The notes under the pieces are model-generated. The model was not told the origin of the DNA. It searched no databases and saw only the letters and a list, made by a program, of their open reading frames with translations. Both the position numbers and the translations under genes were made by a program. A stretch of DNA of 64,000 nucleotides from Pseudomonas sp. MIACH (lineage in GTDB: Bacteria > Pseudomonadota > Gammaproteobacteria > Pseudomonadales > Pseudomonadaceae), in NCBI RefSeq assembly GCF_001269925.1, contig NZ_LHVO01000053.1:1-64000 (forward strand), given 5' to 3'. The number at the start of each line of letters is the position of its first letter. Position 1 is the first letter of the stretch. Positions 1 to 8,387 of the stretch are shown piece after piece.

Positions 1-234
1 TACTCTTATGAGTCTGTTGCTGAAGGACTATTAGGCGTACCTCCCATCTCAAAAATATTTGAGGACACAATTAAAAAACTAACAAAAATCACAAGTGCTG
101 ATTTTTTCGACCTTAAATTGGCAGAGGACTTACTGAATACGATTGCACCTCACATAGACGTGCTAGACGCTGAATCAGAAATGTTCTACCAAATTGCCGC
201 CAACAAAATAATTAAGATGAAGGCGGAGAACTAA
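1..234 (+). CDS. C-terminal end of an unidentified protein upstream of the HNH nuclease (partial)
   Basis: An open frame runs from the first base to a TAA at 232-234 and gives 77 residues of a C-terminus with no recognisable domain. It is AT-rich like the HNH gene that follows only 3 bases later, so the two are almost certainly co-transcribed. In known ATPase/HNH defence pairs (Septu PtuA-PtuB, retron-linked versions) the gene in this position is an ATPase. That identity is inference here, because the part that would carry the Walker motifs lies outside the window. Confidence 0.6.
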   Translation, partial: YSYESVAEGLLGVPPISKIFEDTIKKLTKITSADFFDLKLAEDLLNTIAPHIDVLDAESEMFYQIAANKIIKMKAEN

Positions 235-237
235 TAA

Positions 238-897
238 ATGTTTAATGTGGAACGACCAAAGCTCGCCCCACCATCTTTGATTGAAAAAAAAAGCTGGACC
301 GGCAGCGATGTACTTCATTCGTTGAGACAAGCATTTTATGACAAATGTTATATCTGCGAAACAAAAGACCCACTCAGCCTTAATGTTGAACATCTTGACG
401 CCCACATGGATGACGTCGACAAAATGTATGACTGGAACAACCTATTTCTTGCTTGCGCCCGGTGCAACAATATTAAACGACACTTATTCAACAACCTCAT
501 TAACTGCACAGACGCCGGCCTAGACGCATTGCGCCTCATACGACACGCGCCCCCAGTTACGCCTTTTGCGAAAACGCTAACAATTGAACCAACAAACGGT
601 GAAGCCAGCACAATTGAAACTGCCTTATTAATAAGAAAAGTCTTCACCGAAGACAACACGGGCAACAAAGATATAACCGGTACTTATTTAAGAAAACGAG
701 TATACAAACGATACTCCCTACTTTTATCATTCATCAATATATATATTGATGAAGATTCTTTGGACTCAGAAAAAAGAGATGCCATCCTTAGAATTGAAAA
801 CCTAATGAAAAAAAGCCAAGAATATTCGGCCTTTTTAAGATGGGCAGTAATAGACTCACCCGAGCTATTTGAAGTTGTGAAAGATTCTATTGACTAG
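238..897 (+). CDS. HNH endonuclease, candidate PtuB-like defence effector
   Basis: A 219-residue protein with a zinc-ribbon HNH core: Cys37-x2-Cys40, the Glu51-His52 pair with His52 as likely general base, Asn67/Asn68 in a DWNNL motif, and Cys73-x2-Cys76 followed by Asn77. This is the arrangement of small metal-dependent nucleases that cut nucleic acid when triggered by a partner ATPase. The C-terminal 130 residues are helical and lack known motifs. The gene follows the preceding reading frame by 3 bases, so translational coupling is likely. Composition is clearly more AT-rich than the core genes, indicating transfer. The closest system by architecture is Septu (ATPase plus HNH), but a related unnamed ATPase/HNH pair is equally possible because the partner is cut off. 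The nuclease call is firm; the system name is not. Confidence 0.8.
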   Translation: MFNVERPKLAPPSLIEKKSWTGSDVLHSLRQAFYDKCYICETKDPLSLNVEHLDAHMDDVDKMYDWNNLFLACARCNNIKRHLFNNLINCTDAGLDALRLIRHAPPVTPFAKTLTIEPTNGEASTIETALLIRKVFTEDNTGNKDITGTYLRKRVYKRYSLLLSFINIYIDEDSLDSEKRDAILRIENLMKKSQEYSAFLRWAVIDSPELFEVVKDSID

Positions 898-932
898 CCA
901 CCATAAAAACACCCTTACAAACTTTACGATAA

Positions 933-958
933 GAGGGGGATTGCTATGCATCCCCCTC
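933..958 (+). terminator. Hairpin after the HNH gene, probable terminator
   Basis: Perfect 9-bp inverted repeat, arms GAGGGGGAT and ATCCCCCTC with an 8-base loop, 35 bases after the HNH stop codon. Only a short T run follows, so termination efficiency is uncertain. Confidence 0.5.
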
Positions 959-988
959 CTTTGATCACAGTGACCCAAGATTAAACAC

Positions 989-1036
989 AAGCTTCCCAAG
1001 CTGATGAGGAGGGTTCGATTCCCTTCACCCGCCCCA
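989..1036 (+). other. 3' fragment of a tRNA-Gly(CCC) gene, candidate attachment-site scar
   Basis: The stretch reads as the 3' part of a tRNA: anticodon stem arms AGC/GCT around loop TTCCCAA (anticodon CCC), a variable region, a T arm GAGGG-TTCGATT-CCCTT, the acceptor strand CACCCGC, a discriminator base and CCA. It resembles the 3' part of the E. coli glyU tRNA as I recall it. The matching 5' acceptor strand (GCGGGTG) and D arm are absent from the ~30 bases upstream, so this is not a working tRNA. Such 3' copies are the usual product of site-specific integration by tyrosine integrases into tRNA genes. The intact tRNA and the integrase would then lie left of the window. Confidence 0.75.
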
Positions 1037-1153
1037 CTAGTTTCAAGGCTTCCATCGGTATCAAGGTGACATTGCTTAGAACTGGTGACAGTTACTGGAT
1101 TCTGGGAGTGTTTGCGTACCTACGTGAGTGCGCAGCATCTGATGGACCTCTGC

Positions 1154-1177
1154 AAGCGCCCTCCCTCTAGGCGCTTT
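1154..1177 (+). terminator. Hairpin with short T run downstream of the tRNA fragment
   Basis: Arms AAGCGCC and GGCGCTT enclose about 9 bases and are followed by TTGG. It may be the original terminator of the tRNA-Gly transcript, which would mean the native downstream flank of the tRNA begins at about 1037. Confidence 0.35.
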
Positions 1178-1203
1178 TGGATTTTCATGTTGCCCCCTCG
1201 GAA

Positions 1204-1477
1204 ACGGTTAGGACGGTTAGTTTTTTGCTGACTGCCGTGAAAGCCTTGTGCTGCCGGGCTTTGCGACAATCCACGCAGGTTAGGATTTGGTAATCAGAAG
1301 GTTATTTTCTAACCTTTGTAGATGTTAAAGAGAAATTAAATAAAACTCTTATAAATCAGCATCTTGCAAATTACCAACCCCAGACCTAACCATAACTACC
1401 CCTCCAAAGTTAGCCCTCAAGACCAGTAAATACGGGCATCTCAGCGGCTCTCGGGCTACCATTTCAAAAACTAACCC
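1204..1477. repeat. Cluster of (A/G)GGTTAG motifs in both orientations
   Basis: Copies seen: ACGGTTAGG at 1204-1212 directly followed by ACGGTTAG at 1213-1220 (9-base period), CAGGTTAGG near 1276-1284, an inverted pair AAGGTTA / TAACCTT at 1298-1316 with a 5-base spacer, CCTAACC at 1385-1391 and CTAACCC at 1471-1477. A protein-binding array (operator or iteron-like) in an acquired element would look like this, but no cognate protein is identified. Confidence 0.4.
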
Positions 1478-1882
1478 TTTTCCCGAGCCACCTCTCAAAA
1501 TCCATCCCACACTGCGCTCCAGCGCCCTTCACAAAAGAGCTTACCCCTGCAGGAATTCGCAGGCTTTTTCATCCCCGGTAACGCCAGAGAAAGCCCCGAA
1601 AAGCCTGCACCTAAGCAACTGCAGGGAGTGCAGAAAAAACCACACATTTAGCCCGCAGGCGAGGTGGGGGGACGCCAGCGGCGTTGCCTCCTTTAACTTT
1701 CCAGTACCCTCTCCCATGAGCGCAATCAGCCAGCCGCGCTGTGCAAAAACAAACCAACCAGAAGAAAAACGCACCAGATAACGCAATATTTGCAACACAG
1801 GATATATTTAGCGCATCAAGGATGGTATTTTTCGCACCGAAAACGATTTTTTTCGCTTTCTATACGCGCTTAGAGGCTCAAA

Positions 1883-3058
1883 ATGGACCATTTTCAAATT
1901 ATTCAAGCGCTGACTCGATCCGCGCTACCCACTGGAGGCGTGGCAGTTCGCAACCAAGTGGAACGCCTAAAAGAGGCATTGGCTGAGGCAGGAGAGACAA
2001 GGCAGGCACAAAGCCTGGGAAAGATACTGGCGAACTCCGCTAAAGCAACCGAAATGGCACCGAGCAAGCTGACGCAGTCCAGACAGGCTTTGGTCTTGGG
2101 TGAGGATCTCACGAAGAACACACCTATCCCTGTTGACCGGGAGACAGCCTCACCGCTCGCAGACATTTATTTCCCAGAACAACTCAGCAGCGAAATGCCC
2201 TTGCTGGACGCCCGCGTTACTGTGGCAGCAAAAGCTCTACTGTCTGAGTGGAATATGTCTGAGGAGCTGCTGAAGTTTGGTGTGGAACCCGCCAAGTCCT
2301 GCTTAATCTATGGAGTCCCAGGGACGGGCAAGACTAGTTTAGCTCTCTGGCTCGCCAAGCAACTTAACCTGCCGGTAGTAATTGCACGCCTAGATGGGTT
2401 GATTTCCTCATTCTTAGGTACAACTGCAAGAAACGTGGGAGCTCTTTTTTCGTTCGCCAATCGTTACAAATGCGTTCTCATTCTTGATGAGTTCGACGCT
2501 GTGGCAAAAGTCCGAGACGATCCTAATGAAGTAGGCGAAATAAAGCGCGTTGTGAACGCTCTTTTACAGAATATTGACTCACGAAGACTGGCTGGAATCA
2601 CCATTGCGATAACCAACCATGAGCAACTCCTAGATCCTGCAATCTGGAGAAGATTTGAACTGCAGCTTCGAATCCCCAAACCTAACTTTGAGGGCAGAAT
2701 AAAAATCGCTGAGAAATACCTACATCCAATTGAACTGGATGAACGAGCAAAAAAACTACTTGCTTGGATCACTGAAGGGTTCTCAGGCGCCGAGATTGAA
2801 GTATTCATAAATGGGTATAAGAAATATCGAGCAATTACAGGTGATGAGCCGGAAAATATCTTCCCAGCCTTTCAATATCTACTTACCGTAAGTGGCGACA
2901 AAGTTCGAAAAGAAGCACATGACCTTATAATGCTAGAACCCCCACAAATCGCGGTGGCCTTAGCTGCAAAACATGAGCTTTCTTTTTCTAGAGCAGATAT
3001 CGGCCACCTTCTAAATAAAGACAAAACAACTATTGGACGCTGGCTGAAAGCCGCGTAA
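1883..3058 (+). CDS. ietA: AAA+ ATPase of the ietAS antiphage system
   Basis: 391 residues. An N-terminal helical region (1-100) precedes a single AAA+ domain: Walker A GVPGTGKTS at 144-152, Walker B VLILDE at 198-203 and a downstream arginine-rich segment around 255-262. The last ~35 residues (SFSRADIGHLLNKDKTTIGR) read like a helix-turn-helix, suggesting nucleic-acid contact. The gene is followed after 16 bases by a subtilisin-like protease gene. An ATPase plus S8 protease pair is the defining composition of ietAS, reported as antiphage in defence-island screens and first described for plasmid incompatibility. The ATPase probably senses a trigger and licenses the protease. Base composition is well below the core genes. 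Start chosen at 1883 with GAGG upstream. Confidence 0.78.
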   Translation: MDHFQIIQALTRSALPTGGVAVRNQVERLKEALAEAGETRQAQSLGKILANSAKATEMAPSKLTQSRQALVLGEDLTKNTPIPVDRETASPLADIYFPEQLSSEMPLLDARVTVAAKALLSEWNMSEELLKFGVEPAKSCLIYGVPGTGKTSLALWLAKQLNLPVVIARLDGLISSFLGTTARNVGALFSFANRYKCVLILDEFDAVAKVRDDPNEVGEIKRVVNALLQNIDSRRLAGITIAITNHEQLLDPAIWRRFELQLRIPKPNFEGRIKIAEKYLHPIELDERAKKLLAWITEGFSGAEIEVFINGYKKYRAITGDEPENIFPAFQYLLTVSGDKVRKEAHDLIMLEPPQIAVALAAKHELSFSRADIGHLLNKDKTTIGRWLKAA

Positions 3059-3074
3059 TTAAAAGGATGTAAAA

Positions 3075-5564
3075 ATGGCGAACGCACCAATTCAAGTTAT
3101 TTTGAACGCGGATGGATACCGGAAAGACAGAGAGGCAAAGCGCCCTGCCAGTGCTGGCACCGACTTTTTGTCTGGAGAGAGCAGTGCGTTCGCCGCTCAC
3201 AAGGAGGACTTGAAGCAGCAGCTAGCATCAATTAGTACCCATATATTAGAGCCGAGCAAGGTTCGACTTTATGGAGCCTCTGCCTTTATCAAAGTTTCGA
3301 TGAAACCAGAAGCACTGGCTAAATCACACCGCCCAACTACTGCAATATTCAGAAGCGACAAAGCACCTGAGATTGGAGTTGATGGACTGGGCGAGTTAAT
3401 TTGCGAGGTTAACAAACAGTCCCTTGAATGGGTCCAAAGTGCTATCGAGAAAGCAGAGCTAATCGTACGCCAGAGATTCAATAAAAAAACAGAACTCATG
3501 GAGGACGCCCCCACTCGCTACAGATGTGAAGTCAGTGCAATCGCAAAACTCGAAATGTGGGAAAGCAGCGATAGACGGAGCTTCGAAATCCCTGTTGCCG
3601 TAAATTGGCTATCGGATCCAAGGAGTGGACATGTCTATCATGTTGAACTATTCAGAAGCATAACCAGTAACGTGAGCTTTCTGCAGGACCAACTGAGCCA
3701 AAGCCTTATTAGAGAACTGAGAGAGCTACCAGAAGGTATCGTCGTAAGCTTCCCCAAAAAATTCACACGCGACGATACTGTCATTGAAATAAAAGTCACA
3801 AATAGCTCTCAACCAACCAAATTTAACGAACCTGGTGGGCAAAATATTTTCGACTCGAATATCGAATACAGCAAAGATCTCGAAACCCACAGAAGGCTAC
3901 TAAAAGTTCTAGATTCACATCCGCTTGTTAAGCGAATTCACTTACCAAACTTGCTGATAACTTCACCTTCTACGACGGCTACTCACTCTGGAAAGCACTC
4001 TTTCTCAGCACCAACCCCTGGTCAAAACTATCCTAAAGTAGGGATCATTGACGGAGGTATTTCTAAGCAGCTTGATGGATGGATAGTAAGACGCTGGGGC
4101 GTCCTCGACTCCACCCATCAACAGCATGATCACGGAACGTTTATTGGTGGTCTTTTAGTCAACGGCAAACAGCTCAATCCACACATGGATATTGATCCTG
4201 ACGGTTGCATGCTTGTGGATATTGATGTCTTTCCAAACTCAGCGTCTCCCGGCGTTTTCGCTCAATATTATCCAAACGGCACGAGCGATTTTTTTGACGA
4301 GATCGAAGAGGCGGTGCGTGTTTGTGTAGAAGAACACGGAGTAAGAGTTTTCAATATCAGCTTGAATGCTATAAGCCCAGTGCATCTAGAGCGCTATAGC
4401 TTGGACGCTCAACGTCTCGACCAAATTGCTGATGACTATGACGTCATATTCGTAATCTCCGCGGGTAATTTAACTGCATCCACAATGCGCCCTGAGTGGC
4501 CAGCAGACCACACTAAAGCAGCTGCCATATTAGCCACCTTCCGTAATGATCAAATCTATGTTCCTGCAGAATCCATAAGGAATATATCTGTGGCGGCACT
4601 AAACCCTGGAAAACATTCGGGAAGTATTGCGGAGATGCCAGCTAGGTATAGTCGAAGAGGACCCGGCCTTAGGACAGGGGTGAAGCCCGACATCAGTCAC
4701 TACGGCGGAGCAGGTTCGGTTTGCCCAACCGCAGGTCACGGACTTACTTCGGTTATGCCTAATGGAGATGTAGTTACGGGATGTGGCACTAGCTATGCCG
4801 CTCCAATGGCAGCAAAAATGCTTGCAAGCTTAGCATCAAGCATTGAAGGAGACGTAACAAGGGAAACATTGACGGCACTGGCCATTCACAATTCTAACAT
4901 CTCAAATACTCTGAGGAGGAAAGAATTCCAAGGTGCTGCACAGCAATTAGTTGGGTTTGGTAGACCTCCTGCGGCATCTGATGCAATGTTAAATGGTGAT
5001 CATGAAATAACGTTGCTGTTTTCGAGCCGACTCATTCAGGGAAAAGCCTTGGAGTTTAAATTTGCTTGGCCAAACTCACTCGTGCTACCAGGAGGCAAAT
5101 GCCAAGGCAATGTCAAACTTACGCTAGTGTCCTCCCCGCCCCTGGATCATAAATATGGTGCTGAATTCGTAAGGGTAAATATTGAGGCCGCCCTGCAACA
5201 GGAACAGCCGGATGGAAAATTCAAAAGTGGCCTAGAGCCTACTTATGTTTTTTTCAGCAACGATGACAAGGTCACTGAGGCCGAGCTTATTGAGCACAAA
5301 TTCAAGTGGTCACCAGTGAAGGTGTTCGGCACAAGCATGCCCAAGGGGAGAGGTAAGAGTTCCAACTGGAGAGTAATGATCAATTATCTGACGCGATCCG
5401 GAGAGAGTCTTCCTCCAGAAGGTGTTCCGTTTTCGATTTTGCTAACGATCTCCGACCCAAGTAAATCTAAGCCAATTTTTCAGGAAATGCGGAATAGTTT
5501 GCAACTATCTGGAGCTAAAATTGCCGACATTCATACTGCTGCGCGCGTAACGCCTAAAGTTTAG
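3075..5564 (+). CDS. ietS: Subtilisin-like serine protease of the ietAS antiphage system
   Basis: 829 residues, no signal peptide, so probably cytoplasmic. The S8 catalytic triad is intact: Asp326 in GIIDGG, His353 in HGTFIGG and Ser573 in GTSYAAP, with a VISAGN segment matching the oxyanion-hole Asn. About 320 residues precede the protease domain (no secretion prodomain features) and about 200 follow it, both of unknown function and presumably for substrate choice or ATPase contact. The start has an AAGGA ribosome site and lies 16 bases after ietA, so one operon is likely. Cytoplasmic subtilases paired with an AAA ATPase are characteristic of IetS. The cellular target is unknown. Confidence 0.78.
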   Translation: MANAPIQVILNADGYRKDREAKRPASAGTDFLSGESSAFAAHKEDLKQQLASISTHILEPSKVRLYGASAFIKVSMKPEALAKSHRPTTAIFRSDKAPEIGVDGLGELICEVNKQSLEWVQSAIEKAELIVRQRFNKKTELMEDAPTRYRCEVSAIAKLEMWESSDRRSFEIPVAVNWLSDPRSGHVYHVELFRSITSNVSFLQDQLSQSLIRELRELPEGIVVSFPKKFTRDDTVIEIKVTNSSQPTKFNEPGGQNIFDSNIEYSKDLETHRRLLKVLDSHPLVKRIHLPNLLITSPSTTATHSGKHSFSAPTPGQNYPKVGIIDGGISKQLDGWIVRRWGVLDSTHQQHDHGTFIGGLLVNGKQLNPHMDIDPDGCMLVDIDVFPNSASPGVFAQYYPNGTSDFFDEIEEAVRVCVEEHGVRVFNISLNAISPVHLERYSLDAQRLDQIADDYDVIFVISAGNLTASTMRPEWPADHTKAAAILATFRNDQIYVPAESIRNISVAALNPGKHSGSIAEMPARYSRRGPGLRTGVKPDISHYGGAGSVCPTAGHGLTSVMPNGDVVTGCGTSYAAPMAAKMLASLASSIEGDVTRETLTALAIHNSNISNTLRRKEFQGAAQQLVGFGRPPAASDAMLNGDHEITLLFSSRLIQGKALEFKFAWPNSLVLPGGKCQGNVKLTLVSSPPLDHKYGAEFVRVNIEAALQQEQPDGKFKSGLEPTYVFFSNDDKVTEAELIEHKFKWSPVKVFGTSMPKGRGKSSNWRVMINYLTRSGESLPPEGVPFSILLTISDPSKSKPIFQEMRNSLQLSGAKIADIHTAARVTPKV

Positions 5565-5568
5565 ATCC

Positions 5569-5633
5569 AGTTGCAACCGTATGATATATATGCAACTCGG
5601 CTTCGAGCAGTGGTAATCCACAAGCTCGAGGCC
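5569..5633. repeat. Two inverted repeats after ietS, the second a strong hairpin
   Basis: First repeat: AGTTGCA (5569-5575) and TGCAACT (5591-5597) around an AT-rich core. Second: GGCTTCGAG (5599-5607) and CTCGAGGCC (5625-5633) with an inner stem GTGG-TAAT-CCAC. There is no T run, so it is not a typical intrinsic terminator. It sits exactly between the ietAS operon and the prophage remnant and could mark the insertion junction. Confidence 0.5.
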
Positions 5634-5650
5634 GCGACCACTTTGAAATT

Positions 5651-6700
5651 TTATACCCCCACGGGAATTTCATAGGGTTTGAACCGCACAATCTCCTCCC
5701 CAAGCCAATCATTCACCTGCGCCATACGCGCCTGAATCGGTTCCAGTTCATTGGCCGCATAAATCTGCGCCGCTTCCCTGATCGACCCAAACCCACCCGC
5801 GTTCTGCGGCACGATACCCATCAACTGCGGCGGGATGCGCAAGCTGGCCAGCACGTCGTCGCGGGTCTGGTTTTTGATCGAATTGAATTCGTCCTTGGCC
5901 GTCACTTCGCTGACAGGGATGATCTGCAGACCGTCCTTTTTGCCGTTCGGCGAGTACACGAACAGGTTGCGGAAGTTGCCCGGCCCCTTGGAGTCCTTCA
6001 GCGCCTTGCGCAGTGAATCGACGTCCGCTTCGTTCTGCGCGGCGTCGGTCATGTAGAGAATGAAACCGGCATGGCTGCCGTTTTCGTAATACTTGCGGCG
6101 AAACAACGTGGCCGACTCATTTAGCAACGCCGACTGCAAGGCGCTGATCCACTCGGGCAGGCCGTACACCTCCTGGTGCAGATCCGCTTCCCGCAGGTGA
6201 AAGACGGTGCCGGATTCAAATTCATGCTCTTCCTTCCAGCCCTGGACCATGAACTGCCGGCCGTTCTTGCCCGAGCGCATATACTTCGCTAACGGTGGCA
6301 CCAGCTCGCGCACTGGGCCGAGCATCGAGCGCCGTGCTTCCAGATAGCCGTTACCCAGACACAGGAAGTCCAGGGCAAACTGTTCGAACGCTGCCCGCGA
6401 CAGCAGCCGGTGTGGAATGAAGGTTTTGCTCAGCAAATTGCGCTTGAACATCAGCCCCGAGTGAAGGTGCACGCTGGCCCCCACAGACCGTGCCAGACCG
6501 TCCAACGACAACGGCGGCTCGTACCAGCGCCCGTTAAACCAACACTCCAGATAATCAAACACCTCCCGGCCACTCAGTACCGGTGACGGATCGCCGAAGC
6601 TGAACGCCTCGATCTTGCTGTCACTTCGTGGGATAAATTCCTGCGTTGCAACCGTGGAAGCCTGAGCCACTTGCTTGGTATTTCTGCGGCGGTTCGACAT
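5651..6700 (-). CDS. P2-like phage portal protein (gpQ-type), apparently intact
   Basis: 349 residues from the ATG at 6700 (an upstream extension in frame overlaps the terminase remnant and is unlikely). The length fits P2 gpQ (~344). Portal-family features include the N-terminal DPSPVLSGREVFDYLECW segment, the central GNGYLEARR and LREADLHQEVYGLPEWISAL blocks, and the C-terminal RVPPQLMGIVP-type block (here RIPPQLMGIVPQNAGGFGS). In a virion it forms the dodecameric channel for DNA packaging. The stop of the terminase remnant overlaps the start by one base, as expected for P2-like order. No capsid or tail genes follow, so the gene is orphaned. Composition matches the chromosome. Confidence 0.85.
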   Translation of the reverse strand: MSNRRRNTKQVAQASTVATQEFIPRSDSKIEAFSFGDPSPVLSGREVFDYLECWFNGRWYEPPLSLDGLARSVGASVHLHSGLMFKRNLLSKTFIPHRLLSRAAFEQFALDFLCLGNGYLEARRSMLGPVRELVPPLAKYMRSGKNGRQFMVQGWKEEHEFESGTVFHLREADLHQEVYGLPEWISALQSALLNESATLFRRKYYENGSHAGFILYMTDAAQNEADVDSLRKALKDSKGPGNFRNLFVYSPNGKKDGLQIIPVSEVTAKDEFNSIKNQTRDDVLASLRIPPQLMGIVPQNAGGFGSIREAAQIYAANELEPIQARMAQVNDWLGEEIVRFKPYEIPVGV

Positions 6701-7568
6701 CAAAAAATCTCCATCCGCCCGGTATTGGCAGTGGTCTGCCCCTCCAGCGGTTCGTTGTGCAATGCGTGAAAGAGTGCCCATGCCAGGTCGGCGTGGCCGG
6801 TGTTGTCGTTGCGGCCGGCGGTGTAGGTGAATTGGCGACCGCCTGCGGTGATGGTCTTGCGGATCGCCATCAACGACTGGGCCATGTCGGTCCAGCCGGC
6901 GTCGAACTCCAGCCGGCCACGGTTGATCACGTCGTAGGCCTTCAGCACCAGGCGGGTCTTGACCTCAGGCGAATAGCTGAACGTGGTGACATTGGGGAAG
7001 AATTGGCGCACCAGCTGCGCCACGCCGCTGCCCAGACCGGTGACGTCAATGCCGATGTACGTCACCCAGTAGCGGTCGCAGACGGCTTTGATCACGCTCG
7101 CCTGCGCTGCGAAGTCCATGCCTCGGAATTGGTGACGCTCCAGTACCCGGAACTTGCCCCCTGGTACCAAAGGCGGTGCGACCACCACCAGGCCCGAGCA
7201 ATCGCCGGTTTCCGCCAGGTCATACCCCACCCACACCTGGCGGTCGCCGAACGGTCGCATGGCAAACGGCTTGTAGTCCTCGGCCCACTCTACCCAACTG
7301 TCGACCATGCACGGCTGCAACACCGTCAGCGGGAAAATGCTCGCGCCGTCGTCGACGAATTCGCACATGAGCAGGTTGGCGAACGCTTCCGAGCTGTACT
7401 CCCGCCGCAGTTCTTCAATGTCGAACAGGTCGCAACCGCCCTGCTCCGCGTCGAGGATGGTGACGATCTGTCGCCAAAGCCGGTCTTCGCAGAACCTCCC
7501 CTGCTGGAGCGCCCCATGGGATACGTCGAGAAGTAGGTTTTGCGCCACTTCTTGTGCATCGCCATACC
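6700..7568 (-). pseudogene. Broken P2-like terminase large subunit (gpP-type)
   Basis: The long frame gives the C-terminal half of a P2-like terminase: DVSHGALQQGRFCEDRLW, the VWVGYDLAETGD and GIDVTGLGSGVAQ nuclease-domain blocks, and the end HADLAWALFHAL. A short piece further upstream (MAMHKKWRKTYFST, encoded at about 7524-7565) is in another frame, so an internal deletion with frameshift lies at about 7524. A stop codon precedes that piece and the N-terminal ATPase domain is missing, so the gene also ends at about 7570 where scaffold sequence begins on the other strand. The full protein would be about 590 residues; it cannot act as a packaging motor. Identity is firm from order (portal-terminase, divergent scaffold) and motifs. 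Confidence 0.85.
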
Positions 7569-7573
7569 CGAAC

Positions 7574-8263
7574 TTCAATCCAGCCACCTATGGTGCTCGC
7601 ATCTGGCTGGAGCACTTCCGTAGCCTACTGCCCGACAGCACTTTCAAGGCCTACGGTGACGTGCTCGCTGTCAAGACCGAAGAAGTTGAAATCAACGGCC
7701 AGAAGAAGCTGGCCCTGTTCGCCCAGGTCGAGCCGACGCCCGATCTGATCGCCATGAACAAGGCCAAGCAGAAGATTTACACCTCGATCGAAATCGACGA
7801 CAGCTTCTCGGATACCGGCGAGGCATACATCGTTGGCCTTGCGGTGACCGACTCCCCGGCCAGCCTGGGCACCGATGTACTGTCTTTCTCGGCGCAGAAG
7901 CCAGAATCCAGCCCATTCAAAGACCGTCATTACTCCGCGACATCGATGTTCACCGAGGCACTGGAAACCGAGTTGCAGTTTGAGGAAATCGAGGACAAAC
8001 CCAGCCTCGGCGCCCAGCTCTTCAGCAAGGTGCAGGCGCTGCTCGGCGGCAAACAGGCGAAGGACGACGCCGAATTCGCCCAAATCGGCCAGGCCATCGA
8101 AGCGATTGCCGATCACGTCAAGGATCTGCCCGATCAACTGGCTGCCGAGAAGAAATTCTCCGGCGAACTGAACACCAAGCTTGAGCAGCTCAGCAAAGAC
8201 CTGGTCGAGCTGAAAACCACCCTCGGTAAAACCCAAGACCACTCCCAAACCCAGCGCCCACCG
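7574..8263 (+). pseudogene. Truncated P2-like capsid scaffolding protein (gpO-type)
   Basis: Homology starts abruptly at FNPATYGARIWLEHFRSLLP and continues through KAYGDVLAVKTEE, TPDLIAMNKAKQKIYTSIEI and YIVGLAVTDSPASLGTDVL, all typical of the protease part of gpO, then a coiled-coil C-terminus ending near TTLGKTQDHSQTQRPP. The first ~30-35 residues and the start codon are missing. They were lost in the same deletion that removed the 5' part of the divergent terminase gene. After about 8263 the frame runs into unrelated sequence. In P2 phages this protein guides capsid assembly and then cleaves itself; here it is dead. Confidence 0.8.
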
Positions 8264-8387
8264 GTACGAGCAATGCGCCGCCGTAGTGCCAGGCCTTACC
8301 GAGGCCCTGACTGCGTCCAACCGAAAGCGGCATCGGTTCGTTTGCGAGCCCCAGGGTAATGGCGCGAAACCCGCAGAACACAAAGCG

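Larger units (their letters stand above)
1037..1882. other. Gene-free stretch between the tRNA scar and ietA
   Basis: About 850 bases without a convincing gene. It holds a weak hairpin (1154-1177), clustered GGTTAG motifs (1204-1477), an inverted repeat around 1550-1566 (CCTGCAGG..CGCAGG), and an AT-rich stretch at 1780-1880 that probably carries the ietAS promoter. Open frames here, such as one on the minus strand at 1541-1798, lack recognisable features. Confidence 0.6.

Noticed and set aside
955..1036. Complete tRNA gene
   Set aside because: The 5' acceptor strand and D arm are absent, so only a 3' fragment is called.
1541..1798. 85-residue minus-strand open frame before ietA
   Set aside because: No ribosome site, Trp/Phe/Cys-rich odd composition and no recognised family; it may be a phage-end remnant.
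8190..8387. Continuation of the integrase frame towards 8190
   Set aside because: The translation leaves the integrase family after ERASRK and overlaps the antisense of the scaffold gene.
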